DNA of 19,238 nucleotides, from NCBI GenBank assembly GCA_023391315.1, contig JAEWBD010000183.1, forward strand, positions 1-19,238, given 5' to 3'. Below are positions 9,078-16,091 of the stretch, piece after piece; within the stretch, counting starts at the first letter, position 1; every line of letters starts with the position of its first letter. Source of the DNA: Bacteroidota bacterium (GTDB lineage Bacteria > Bacteroidota > Bacteroidia > Chitinophagales > Chitinophagaceae). A program made the position numbers and the translations under genes. The notes under the pieces were generated by a model. The model ran no database searches, was not told the DNA's origin, and saw nothing but the letters and a program-made list of their open reading frames with translations.

Positions 9078-9315
9078 GTGATAAATTTATAACTGTAAAA
9101 CTAAATTCAAATGTGGGTTTAAATATGATATATTTTTTTGAACAGGTTATGACGATTAATACAGATTTTTTTTCAATGCTTTTATTCATGGCATTGGCGG
9201 AATCATAAAATATTTTACAAAGCTTGTCCATTTTTTAAAATCGCATTTGTTATATAGTTATCAAACAAATTTTTATAACCTGTTCTTTTATGAAGAAGAA
9301 CAAAAAATTTAATTT
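9078..9315. other. AT-rich divergent region between ade and the DGPF/ECF42 unit
   Basis: These 238 bases separate two divergent genes and should carry both promoters. The sequence is strongly AT-rich. I see no exact TAnnTTTG box on either strand, no clear inverted repeat and no coding-like ORF. If the ECF42 factor activates its own unit, its non-standard promoter would be expected here. Confidence 0.4.
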
Positions 9316-9669
9316 ATGGATGAATACATGTTAATCTTCAGGCATGAAGATGGTAAAAAAGTAGCATCGCCTGAACAAATACAAATCTGGATGAAACAAA
9401 CAATGGACTGGATTGGAAGCATCGCCGCCCAGAATAAATTTGTAGCCGGTAACGGGCTTATTTTTGATGATGCCAAAGTGGTGCATCATAATAATGTTGT
9501 AACCAACGGGCCCTTTGGCGATATTAAAGAAACACTGGGTGGTTATCTTATTGTAAAGGCGGAGTCAATTGAAGAAGCTGTTGAATTTGCAAAAGGTTCA
9601 CCGGTTTTACAGGGTCCGGGCAATACTATGGAAGTAAGAAGAATAGCCAGGAATGATGGTATGCATTAA
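9316..9669 (+). CDS. YCII-related (DGPF-family) protein, partner of the ECF42 sigma factor
   Basis: A 117-residue single-domain protein of the YCII/DGPF family, a small ferredoxin-like alpha-beta fold. MDEYMLIFRHEDG at the start, the VVTNGPFGDIKETLGGYLIV segment (62-80) and AVEFAKGSP (88-96) are typical; the name-giving DGPF reads NGPF here (64-67). No enzyme activity is established for these DGPF proteins. They are known to be encoded next to ECF42-type sigma factors, and that is the arrangement here, with the sigma gene beginning 48 bases later. A role as sensor, effector or target of that sigma factor is inference. The upstream 238 bases are very AT-rich and hold no promoter box I can defend. 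Confidence 0.88.
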   Translation: MDEYMLIFRHEDGKKVASPEQIQIWMKQTMDWIGSIAAQNKFVAGNGLIFDDAKVVHHNNVVTNGPFGDIKETLGGYLIVKAESIEEAVEFAKGSPVLQGPGNTMEVRRIARNDGMH

Positions 9670-9686
9670 CAATTTAAATTCACCAG

Positions 9687-9711
9687 TTCCGTAACAGGAA
9701 ATGTTACGGAA
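9687..9711. promoter_or_regulatory. Perfect 9-bp inverted repeat in front of the ECF sigma gene
   Basis: TTCCGTAAC (9687-9695), a 7-base spacer AGGAAAT, then GTTACGGAA (9703-9711) lie in the 48 bases between the DGPF and sigma-factor genes. The right arm contains GGAAG (9708-9712), which sits five bases before the ATG at 9718 and is the only Shine-Dalgarno-like sequence there, so a transcript hairpin would cover it. It could equally be a dimeric operator. There is no T-run after it, so it is not a standard terminator. Confidence 0.55.
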
Positions 9712-9717
9712 GTTCTT

Positions 9718-10971
9718 ATGGAAAGCCAGCAATTAATACCACATTTATTCAGAACAGAATTTGCAAAGATCACCGCTGTTTTATGTAAACTTTTCGGCAT
9801 TGAACATATTGAAACGGCAGAAGACATTGCAAGCGAAACTTTTTTATCGGCGCTTGAAACCTGGACTTATAAAGGCATTCCCCCCAATCCCGTTGCCTGG
9901 CTTTATATGGTTGCTAAAAACAAGGCGAAGAATCATATCGCCCGCAATAAAATTTTTACCGGCAAAATTCAACCACAGTTAAAAAATAATATTGACGACA
10001 TTGAAACAATTGAAATAGACCTGTCTGAAAAAAATATTACCGACAGCCAGTTGCAAATGATGTTTGCCATATGCCATCCTTCAATACCCGCTGAATCGCA
10101 GATAGGCCTGGCACTGCGCATACTTTGCGGCTTTGGAATAGAAGAAATTGCCAACGCATTTCTTAGTAATAAAGAAACCATCAGCAAAAGATTATTACGT
10201 GCCAAAGAAAAGCTGAAACAGGAAAATGTAATGATAGCTTTTCCATCACAGCAGGAAATATATAAGCGCTTACATAATGTGCTTCTCACTTTATACCTCT
10301 TATTTAATGAAGGATATTATTCTGAAAGCAAAAATATTGTGCTTCGCGAAGACCTTTGCCAGGAAGCAATGCGGTTAACTTATTTACTTGCGGATAATGA
10401 ACAAACCAACCTGCCGCCTGTGAATGCGCTGCTGGCCTTAATGTGCCTGCAGGCATCGCGGTTTGCAGCCAGGAAGAATGAAAACGGTGAAATAGTTTTA
10501 TACTACGACCAGGATGAAAGTTTATGGAACCGGGAACTTATAGCCAAGGGAATATATTACCTCCACAAAGCGTCAACAGGAGATACGATTTCAAAGTATC
10601 ACATTGAAGCCAATATTGCATACTGGCATACGATTAAAGAAGATTCTGCGGAAAAATGGGATAACATCTTACAAATGTATAATCGCCTGCTGCAGCTTGA
10701 ATATTCACCGGTTGCCGCATTAAACCGCACATACGCGCTTTCAAAAGTGCATGGAAAAGAAAGGGCCATTAAAGAGGCAGAAAAACTGCAGTTAACCGGC
10801 AATCAATATTATTACGCTTTGCTTGGAGAATTATATACAGGTATCGATAATACCAAGGCGAGATTAAATTTTGACAATGCCATTCAATTGGCTAAAACCC
10901 AGTCTGACAAACAAATTTTAATGAAGAAAGTTGATTTGCTTAATATGCATAATAATTCTTCATTAAGATAA
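9718..10971 (+). CDS. ECF42-type RNA polymerase sigma factor with DUF6596/TPR-like C-terminal extension
   Basis: A 417-residue sigma-70-family factor. Region 2 spans about 8-76, with IETAEDIASETFLSALETW and then PNPVAWLYMVAKNKAKNHIAR in the -10-recognition part. Region 4 spans about 112-168, with LRILCGFGIEEIANAFLSNK and TISKRLLRAKEKLK as the helix-turn-helix. The rest is the long extension diagnostic of the ECF42 group: a DUF6596-like segment (about 183-285, LHNVLLTLYLLFNEGYYSES) and TPR-like helices to the end. ECF42 factors normally lack an anti-sigma factor, use the C-terminal extension for activity and are linked to DGPF proteins; both features are present here. The 29-base gap to the next gene suggests co-transcription with the peroxidase. 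Its signal is unknown. Confidence 0.92.
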   Translation: MESQQLIPHLFRTEFAKITAVLCKLFGIEHIETAEDIASETFLSALETWTYKGIPPNPVAWLYMVAKNKAKNHIARNKIFTGKIQPQLKNNIDDIETIEIDLSEKNITDSQLQMMFAICHPSIPAESQIGLALRILCGFGIEEIANAFLSNKETISKRLLRAKEKLKQENVMIAFPSQQEIYKRLHNVLLTLYLLFNEGYYSESKNIVLREDLCQEAMRLTYLLADNEQTNLPPVNALLALMCLQASRFAARKNENGEIVLYYDQDESLWNRELIAKGIYYLHKASTGDTISKYHIEANIAYWHTIKEDSAEKWDNILQMYNRLLQLEYSPVAALNRTYALSKVHGKERAIKEAEKLQLTGNQYYYALLGELYTGIDNTKARLNFDNAIQLAKTQSDKQILMKKVDLLNMHNNSSLR

Positions 10972-11000
10972 CCCGCAGTATTTTCATCAAAATTTTTGGA

Positions 11001-11573
11001 ATGACCATACGGCAAAAAATAATGAAGATTTTGTACCCGCTTATTATGAAAAGGAATTCAAACAAGGTCATTTATTTTAATAAGCAACATGCTCAACCTG
11101 CCACATCCATCTATAACCTCCGTGTTGAATTAAATAATGGCAGAACGGAAAACCTTTCGTCTTTTAAGGGCAAAAAACTGATGATTGTAAATACTGCTTC
11201 AGATTGCGGATATACCAACCAATATAAGAACCTCGAAAAATTATACAAACAATACAATGTAACAATCATCGGCTTTCCGGCAAATGATTTTAATGAGCAG
11301 GAAAAAGGCAATGATGAAGCCATTGCTCAGTTCTGCAAAGTAAATTACGGCGTAACATTCCCCCTGGCTAAAAAGTCCGTCGTTATAAAAAAGCCAGGCC
11401 AAAATAAAATATTTGAATGGCTGAGTAATGAACATGAAAATGGCTGGCTGAATAAACCACCGGTTTGGAACTTCACCAAATATCTTATTAATGAAGAAGG
11501 CATGCTTACGCATTATTTTGAGCCGGGCATTGATCCGTTAAGCAAAGAAATTATCAATGCAATTCAATCGTAA
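11001..11573 (+). CDS. Glutathione peroxidase-like thiol peroxidase
   Basis: A 190-residue member of the glutathione peroxidase family, reducing hydroperoxides, probably with thioredoxin as donor as in most bacterial Cys forms (inference). The peroxidatic Cys is C69 in IVNTASDCGYTNQYKNLEKL. FPANDFNEQEKGNDEAI (92-108) and WNFTKYLINEEG (156-167) are the other two signatures; W156 and N157 of the catalytic tetrad are present, but the usual Gln of the N-Q-F motif is Asp (D96). About 35 residues, Lys-rich and partly hydrophobic, precede the domain. Internal ATGs at 11022 and 11046 are possible starts, and the extension has no clear signal peptide. The gene sits 29 bases after the sigma-factor gene, which suggests an oxidative-stress link. 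Confidence 0.88.
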   Translation: MTIRQKIMKILYPLIMKRNSNKVIYFNKQHAQPATSIYNLRVELNNGRTENLSSFKGKKLMIVNTASDCGYTNQYKNLEKLYKQYNVTIIGFPANDFNEQEKGNDEAIAQFCKVNYGVTFPLAKKSVVIKKPGQNKIFEWLSNEHENGWLNKPPVWNFTKYLINEEGMLTHYFEPGIDPLSKEIINAIQS

Positions 11574-11609
11574 ATTGCATTATCTATTGATGAATTATAA
11601 AGGGATTGC

Positions 11610-12029
11610 ATGAATGAAACATTAAATAGGCCGGTACGTGTGCTGGTGGCCAAAGTTGGGCTGGACGGCCACGACCGCGGTGCAAAAGTTATAGCAACAG
11701 CATTGCGGGATGCAGGCATGGAAGTTATTTATACGGGCCTGCGCCAAACGCCGGAAATGGTTGTAAACACTGCGTTGCAGGAAGATGTTGATGCAATAGG
11801 CATAAGCATTTTAAGCGGTGCACATATGACGGTTTTTCCAAAAATCATTAAGCTGATGAAAGAAAAAGAGATGAATGATGTACTGGTAACCGGCGGCGGC
11901 ATTATTCCTGATGATGATATGAAGGCGCTGCATGAAATGGGCGTTGGCAAATTGTTTGCCCCGGGCGCCAACACACACGAAATAGCGGTTTATATTAAGG
12001 ATTGGGTGAAAGAAAACAGAAGTTTTTAA
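11610..12029 (+). CDS. Stand-alone cobalamin-binding domain, methylmalonyl-CoA-mutase small-domain type
   Basis: A 139-residue flavodoxin-like protein equal to the C-terminal B12-binding domain of acyl-CoA mutases. VLVAKVGLDGHDRGAKVIA (11-29) holds the D-x-H-x-x-G motif whose His is the lower axial ligand of cobalamin. ISILSGAHM (65-73) and LVTGGGIIPDDD (91-102) are the other cobalamin-pocket motifs. It is a complete domain with its own start, not a broken mutase: no large TIM-barrel subunit is next to it. In split mutases this chain pairs with a separate large subunit, here presumably elsewhere in the genome. It lies 10 bases before the enoyl-CoA hydratase gene, a spacing that suggests co-translation. 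Whether the partner is a methylmalonyl-, isobutyryl- or another acyl-CoA mutase cannot be told. Confidence 0.9.
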   Translation: MNETLNRPVRVLVAKVGLDGHDRGAKVIATALRDAGMEVIYTGLRQTPEMVVNTALQEDVDAIGISILSGAHMTVFPKIIKLMKEKEMNDVLVTGGGIIPDDDMKALHEMGVGKLFAPGANTHEIAVYIKDWVKENRSF

Positions 12030-12039
12030 ATTATAGAAA

Positions 12040-12819
12040 ATGAGTTATCAAACATTACAAACATCTTTAGATGATACTGTTTACACGATCATCATCAACC
12101 GGCCTGATAAACTGAATGCATTAAACAGGACGGTGATAGAAGAATTAAGTGTTGCTATTGACGAAGTATATAAAAACGATCAAATAAAATCAGCCATTAT
12201 TACAGGCGCCGGCGAAAAGGCTTTTGTAGCCGGTGCTGATATAAGCGAGTTTCTTAAACTTGATGGCGCAGCCGGCGAAGCACTGGCAATAAAAGGGCAG
12301 CAAACGGTGTTTGATAAAATTGAAACCTGCCCCAAGCCGATTATTGCCGCCGTAAATGGTTTTGCATTGGGCGGCGGTTGCGAACTGGCATTGGCCTGTC
12401 ATTTTATTATAGCAAGCAGTAATGCAAAGTTTGGCCAGCCCGAAGTAAACCTGGGGCTTATTCCCGGTTATGGTGGCACGCAAAGGCTTACACAACTGGT
12501 TGGCAAAAACCGGGCAATGCAGTTAATGATGACGGGCGAAATAATCTCTGCGGAAGAGGCACAGCAATATGGAATAGTAAATAAAATTGTTGCGCCTGCA
12601 GAGTTATTGAATGAAGTGAAAAAGATATCAGGTGTAATTAATACAAAAGCGCCGCTTGCTATTGCAAGGGTTATTGAATGCATTAATAACTTTGATCACA
12701 CACAGCAGGCTTATGATTTTGAAATGAAAAAATTCGGAGAGTGCTTTGATACGGCTGACGCGAAAGAAGGAGCGGCCGCCTTTCTTGAAAAAAGAAAACC
12801 AGTTTTTTCCGGGAAATAA
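12040..12819 (+). CDS. Enoyl-CoA hydratase (crotonase family)
   Basis: A 259-residue crotonase-fold enzyme that adds water to trans-2-enoyl-CoA. The oxyanion-hole segments are AGADISEF (64-71) and NGFALGGGCELALACHF (106-122). Both catalytic glutamates of true hydratases are present: E115 in GGGCELA and E135 in FGQPEVNLGLIPGYGGTQRL (131-150). Length matches short-chain hydratases such as Crt, and the C-terminal EGAAAFLEKRKPVF segment is typical. It is the last gene of a five-gene plus-strand run, 10 bases after the cobalamin-binding protein. This points to catabolism of fatty or branched-chain acyl-CoAs, though the exact pathway is inference. No clear terminator follows; the region to the ferritin gene carries a short direct repeat. 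Confidence 0.93.
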   Translation: MSYQTLQTSLDDTVYTIIINRPDKLNALNRTVIEELSVAIDEVYKNDQIKSAIITGAGEKAFVAGADISEFLKLDGAAGEALAIKGQQTVFDKIETCPKPIIAAVNGFALGGGCELALACHFIIASSNAKFGQPEVNLGLIPGYGGTQRLTQLVGKNRAMQLMMTGEIISAEEAQQYGIVNKIVAPAELLNEVKKISGVINTKAPLAIARVIECINNFDHTQQAYDFEMKKFGECFDTADAKEGAAAFLEKRKPVFSGK

Positions 12820-12830
12820 AGCCGAAACTT

Positions 12831-12888
12831 TGATGCCATGAAATACACCTGTACAAGGGAGTGACACAACCGTGATGCCATGAAATAC
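12831..12888. repeat. Pair of exact 16-bp direct repeats, 42-bp period
   Basis: TGATGCCATGAAATAC occurs at 12831-12846 and again at 12873-12888 in the 101 bases between the convergent hydratase and ferritin genes. The intervening 26 bases (ACCTGTACAAGGGAGTGACACAACCG) are not part of the repeat. No terminator hairpin is evident. There are only two copies, so it is not a CRISPR. Confidence 0.7.
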
Positions 12889-12920
12889 TGCGGCCGGCTA
12901 AAAATATATAAATGAATAAA

Positions 12921-13439
12921 TCAATGTTTTTTATTGCCATGACCTTCACCGCCCATGTTCATAATATCCCTGTCAAAAAGATAGAGGCCGCTTTTATCAT
13001 CACCGATTAATTCAAGCTTATCATTACATTCCCTCGCAAGTCTTTCTTCTTCCAGCTGTTCATTTACATACCACTGCAGGAAATTATGAGTGGCATAATC
13101 TTTTTCCTTCAAACTCATATCCACCAGTTCATTTATGCTTTCACTCACCTTTACTTCATGTTTAAAAAGTTCTTCAAATGCTTTTTTTAAAGAAACAAAA
13201 GTTAAAGTGGGTTGTTCCAAAGCCGGCACTACGGCAAAACCGCCACGCTCATTTATATAAGTGATCAATTTAAGCATGTGCATACGCTCTTCGTCGCTGT
13301 GTTTAAAGAAAAACTGTGTTACGCCTTTCAGGCCCGGTTGTATATCGGCCCAGCTTGCCATGGCAAGATAAGCCTGCGAAGATTGCGCTTCCATAAGAAC
13401 CTGCCTGTTTAAGGCCTCCTGCATTGATTGGGATAACAT
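12921..13439 (-). CDS. ftnA: Ferritin (bacterial FtnA-type iron storage protein)
   Basis: A 172-residue four-helix ferritin that oxidises Fe(II) and stores iron in a 24-subunit cytoplasmic shell. The ferroxidase residues known from E. coli FtnA all appear with an offset of one: E17 in LMEAQSSQAYLAMASWAD, E51 and H54 in KHSDEERMHMLK, E95 in FKHEVKVSE, and E127, Q128 and E131 in FLQWYVNEQLEEERLA. The start at 13439 gives the standard MLSQSMQEALNRQ N-terminus. The tail is rich in Gly and His (MGGEGHGNKKH), which may only be a flexible metal-binding end. The gene is monocistronic on the minus strand, convergent with the hydratase and divergent from the coiled-coil gene. A good promoter box lies 43 bases upstream. 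Confidence 0.95.
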   Translation of the reverse strand: MLSQSMQEALNRQVLMEAQSSQAYLAMASWADIQPGLKGVTQFFFKHSDEERMHMLKLITYINERGGFAVVPALEQPTLTFVSLKKAFEELFKHEVKVSESINELVDMSLKEKDYATHNFLQWYVNEQLEEERLARECNDKLELIGDDKSGLYLFDRDIMNMGGEGHGNKKH

Positions 13440-13481
13440 AATAATGGTTTGGTGTAAAGAATTTATTTATACAAGTGTAAA

Positions 13482-13489
13482 CAAATTTA
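13482..13489 (-). promoter_or_regulatory. Bacteroidota -7 promoter box of the ferritin gene
   Basis: On the minus strand this reads TAAATTTG, an exact match to the TAnnTTTG box of Bacteroidota housekeeping promoters, 43 bases before the ferritin ATG. Transcription would start around 13475, giving a leader of about 35 bases. A -33 TTG at the preferred spacing is not present; the nearest (13503-13505) is only 13 bases away, so the box is good but the full promoter is not proven. Confidence 0.5.
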
Positions 13490-13659
13490 ACCGTAAAATG
13501 CGCAAGGTGTTCCTATAAAAAATTGCCTGCGAAAAACCTGTGCCGGCATTTTGTCTTCTTTATTACTTTCGCTTCAAACTAAATAATATTCAGTACGCTT
13601 TATTGGTACCCTTATTCAAATCAAACACTATCGGCTGCCTGTATCACATATTCGCGCAA

Positions 13660-15231
13660 ATGCCTTCGGGCAAACTACAAAAATCCGCGCTGGCAATTCT
13701 GCTTTGCTTTGCATTCTTATGTGGTAATACACAGCAGTCAAACTGGCTCGCAGGATTATGGAAAGAAAAAACAGATCCCAAACTCAATTCAAAAAATTTA
13801 ATCATTGACAGTGTTAAAGGCAGTTCTTTTACAGGAATAACTATTTTTAAACAGAAAGGGCTGCCCGTGATCATTGATATAAAAGGCAGCTATACAACAA
13901 GCCGGTTTGTTTTTAAGGGCATAACTGTTCTTTCAGGTGAAACATCCCAAAAAGATTACACGCCGCAATGCCTTTCCTGCGTTACGGAAAATAATTTAAC
14001 GATTAAGGAAGATAGTCTTTTGTTAACCAGCCGCATCATTGCATGCAATGACAGCTGCAATAGCGTAGATATTTATTACCGGCTGCTGTGTGAATTTGAT
14101 GAAGCCACGCAATTATACCTTGTAAAAAATTTTGGTTCAGGCAGCAACATACAATCTTTCGTTCCCTGCAAGGAAACGCCTGAAGCATTGGAAGAAAAGA
14201 AGCGCCTGAAACAAATAGAAGACTCCACGACAAACCTTGTTTTAATTGCACAACTGCGAAAAAAGAGGCTGGAAGAAAGATTGGCATTTGAAGCTGATGA
14301 AAGAGAGAAGCTGAAACAGGATTCACTTAAATCTGTAGCATCATATAAGCAAAAATATGAAAAGGGAATTGCAGATTCTTTGCAGGCTATCGCAAAATTA
14401 AAAGAACAACGAAAGTTAGATTCTTTAAATGAAGCAGCAGCAAAAATTAAACGGCAACATATTGAAGATTCTATCGCTGCCGTGAAAAAGCGGCAACAGG
14501 AAATTGCAGATTCCCTTCAAATAATTGTAAAGCTAAAAGAACAACGAAAGTTAGATTCTTTGAATGAAATAACTGCTAAAATCAAACAGCAGCATATTGA
14601 GGATTCTATTGCTGCCGTGAAAAAGCGGCAACAGCAAATTGCAGATTCCCTTCAACTAATTGTAAAGCTAAAAGAACAACAAAAATTAAATGCGGTTAAT
14701 GCACAGCTTTCAGAAAAAAGAAAAAAACAGATAGCAGATTCTTTGGAAAACATTGCAGCCATAAAGCAGCAACGCACCAAAGACTCCCTGAGTAAAGCGC
14801 TTGCTGCGAAAGAACAGCGGGCAATACTTGACTCTTTGGAAACAGCAAGGGGAAAGCCTTCAAGCATTAAAGACAAAGTGCTGGAAGAAAGGGGTAATGT
14901 ATTGTTGGGCGCTTATCACATTACAACGCCCGATATTGTGGTTGACCTGTTTGATAACGGCGAAATTGATGGCGACAGAATATCTGTTTATCACAACAAT
15001 AGGCCGGTAGTTAATAATGAACTTCTTTCTACAAAACCTATAACTTTTACTATTCATGCCGATGCATTAAACCGTCAGCATGAATTTATTTTGGTCGCCG
15101 ATAACCTGGGAGACATATCACCAAACAGTGCCCTTATGCGTATTACAGTTGGCAAAGAAACATATAAGCTGTTTGTAAAAACAGATCTTTCCACCAATGC
15201 CAAAATCATCTTTTATTATGATGGCGATTAA
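13660..15231 (+). CDS. Exported protein with long repeat-built coiled coil and conserved C-terminal beta domain
   Basis: The open frame extends upstream to a GTG at 13540, but I start at the ATG at 13660 because it directly precedes a signal peptide (LQKSALAILLCFAFLCGNTQ) and the upstream 40 codons look non-coding. This gives 523 residues. After the signal comes a Cys-containing beta-type domain (about 27-165, WLAGLWKEK). Then follows a highly charged coiled coil (about 170-400) with recurring DSL/DSI steps, largely made of a 45-residue repeat. The C-terminal domain (about 406-523: VLEERGNVLLGAY, VDLFDNGEIDGDRISVYHNN, FILVADNLGDISPNSALMRI) is one I recall as a recurrent, functionally unassigned extracytoplasmic module in Bacteroidota. 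A periplasmic or envelope spacer role is inference. The gene stands alone, and a weak terminator follows. Confidence 0.8.
   Translation: MPSGKLQKSALAILLCFAFLCGNTQQSNWLAGLWKEKTDPKLNSKNLIIDSVKGSSFTGITIFKQKGLPVIIDIKGSYTTSRFVFKGITVLSGETSQKDYTPQCLSCVTENNLTIKEDSLLLTSRIIACNDSCNSVDIYYRLLCEFDEATQLYLVKNFGSGSNIQSFVPCKETPEALEEKKRLKQIEDSTTNLVLIAQLRKKRLEERLAFEADEREKLKQDSLKSVASYKQKYEKGIADSLQAIAKLKEQRKLDSLNEAAAKIKRQHIEDSIAAVKKRQQEIADSLQIIVKLKEQRKLDSLNEITAKIKQQHIEDSIAAVKKRQQQIADSLQLIVKLKEQQKLNAVNAQLSEKRKKQIADSLENIAAIKQQRTKDSLSKALAAKEQRAILDSLETARGKPSSIKDKVLEERGNVLLGAYHITTPDIVVDLFDNGEIDGDRISVYHNNRPVVNNELLSTKPITFTIHADALNRQHEFILVADNLGDISPNSALMRITVGKETYKLFVKTDLSTNAKIIFYYDGD
14368..14685 (+). repeat. 135-bp in-frame tandem repeat inside the coiled-coil gene
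   Basis: Two full units, 14368-14502 and 14503-14637, differ at about 23 of 135 positions by my hand count. A third unit begins at 14638 and matches the second at 45 of its first 48 bases before diverging. Each unit encodes 45 residues starting IADSLQ, with KLKEQRKLDSLNE in the middle and HIEDSIAAVKKRQQ at the end. Identity is patchy, with long exact blocks (for example the 24 bases coding AAVKKRQQ) beside diverged ones, as expected from repeated unequal recombination. Confidence 0.9.
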
Positions 15232-15256
15232 GAAACTGTTGACAGATTATTTTGTT

Positions 15257-15290
15257 CACAGATTTAGCTTGTGCAATAAGCCTGTGTTTT
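15257..15290 (+). terminator. Possible intrinsic terminator of the coiled-coil gene
   Basis: CACAG (15257-15261) and GCTT (15267-15270) pair with AAGC (15278-15281) and CTGTG (15282-15286), leaving a five-base bulge on the left arm and a seven-base loop; TTTT follows directly. It lies 26 bases past the stop codon. The bulge makes it weak, but the position fits the 3' end of this gene. Confidence 0.35.
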
Positions 15291-15327
15291 GTAGTTACTG
15301 AAGGAGTCTGCCGGTTATTTTTCCTTT

Positions 15328-15825
15328 TCAGGCAATTGCTATTTTCTTCAATTGCTTTATCCAGCCATTACACAACAAAAGAATGATAAGCGCAACAACC
15401 GCAATAAATGCATCAACTAAAGACCACCAGAATGGTATATCACGTAACCGTTCCCAGCACAGTGCCATCACCAAGCTAAATGCAGCTGTAATAATGCCCC
15501 ACTGCACCACCCATTGATTTTTTACAGGATCTTTTAACGGGCCAATGAAGGCAATTGCAATCATTAAATGCGCAAATGCAAGCCAGTCAAAACCATACCG
15601 CATAAAAGGATAATTTTTGGCTGTATCATTTATCCCACTATTTACGTAAGTCCACCAATTGCGAAGGAATGGTGGCAGCGCATCGGGATTTGACAGCAAG
15701 ATTTTTAACTCCGCCTGCAACGGTATTGCAGAAATACCATTCAACAATAAACCGATAATGATAAAAACTACAGCAGTCCTAATTTTACGGCGAAGCCTGG
15801 TTTCATCGTTTTCTGTATTTGGCAT
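15328..15825 (-). CDS. Small four-helix membrane protein of unknown function
   Basis: A 165-residue inner-membrane protein. A charged N-terminus (ENDETRLRRKIR) is followed by four hydrophobic helices at about 17-36, 79-96, 107-123 and 134-152, with a longer loop at 37-78 rich in Trp, Pro and Asn, and a Lys-rich end. The segments WLAFAHLMIAIAFIGPLKDP (81-100) and RLRDIPFWWSLVDAF (126-140) look conserved in a family of small membrane proteins I remember only as uncharacterised. There are no catalytic motifs. The gene is transcribed alone on the minus strand, converging on the coiled-coil gene, so its context says little about its job. Confidence 0.75.
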   Translation of the reverse strand: MPNTENDETRLRRKIRTAVVFIIIGLLLNGISAIPLQAELKILLSNPDALPPFLRNWWTYVNSGINDTAKNYPFMRYGFDWLAFAHLMIAIAFIGPLKDPVKNQWVVQWGIITAAFSLVMALCWERLRDIPFWWSLVDAFIAVVALIILLLCNGWIKQLKKIAIA

Positions 15826-16091
15826 TTGGGAAGAATTTAGTTGTATGAAGTTACAAAACTTGTATCATCATGTTATTGTCAATCCCTGCATCTGCTGCAA
15901 CTGTGTACACTTTATAATTGTATTAGGTAAAATACAAAGTGAACCATAGTATTTCATTTTCAATAAAATCTTTGTGCTGCTTTTGTTTTTGTTTATGCTA
16001 AAAAATTATGTACCTGCATGGTTTGCTTCAAATGTTTAAACAAGTTCATCATAACAATATCAAATCCTTTATCTTCCGCCTAAAAAATAAT
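15826..16091. other. Divergent intergenic region before the Gfo/Idh/MocA gene
   Basis: These 266 bases contain GTGTACAC (15903-15910) and TTGTATT-6-AATACAA (15918-15937), followed by T-rich sequence. They are candidate operator sites only. I see no exact Bacteroidota -7 box on either strand and no convincing small gene. Confidence 0.35.

Noticed and set aside
12820..12920. Tiny ORFs beginning at the ATGs inside the 16-bp repeats (8 and 11 codons)
   Set aside because: They are too short to support, with no ribosome-binding context or conservation evidence.
13540..13659. Upstream GTG-initiated extension of the coiled-coil gene (40 codons)
   Set aside because: It would bury the signal peptide behind 40 residues with no family support. 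The ATG at 13660 gives a normal exported N-terminus, and the upstream bases look like promoter and leader.
14368..14685. Tandem repeats as a CRISPR array
   Set aside because: The units are 135 bp, contiguous, in frame and encode a coiled coil, with no spacers and no cas genes.
16008..16091. Upstream ATG extension of the Gfo/Idh/MocA gene (28 codons)
   Set aside because: The Rossmann fold starts directly at the ATG at 16092, as is usual in the family; the added residues have no coding character.
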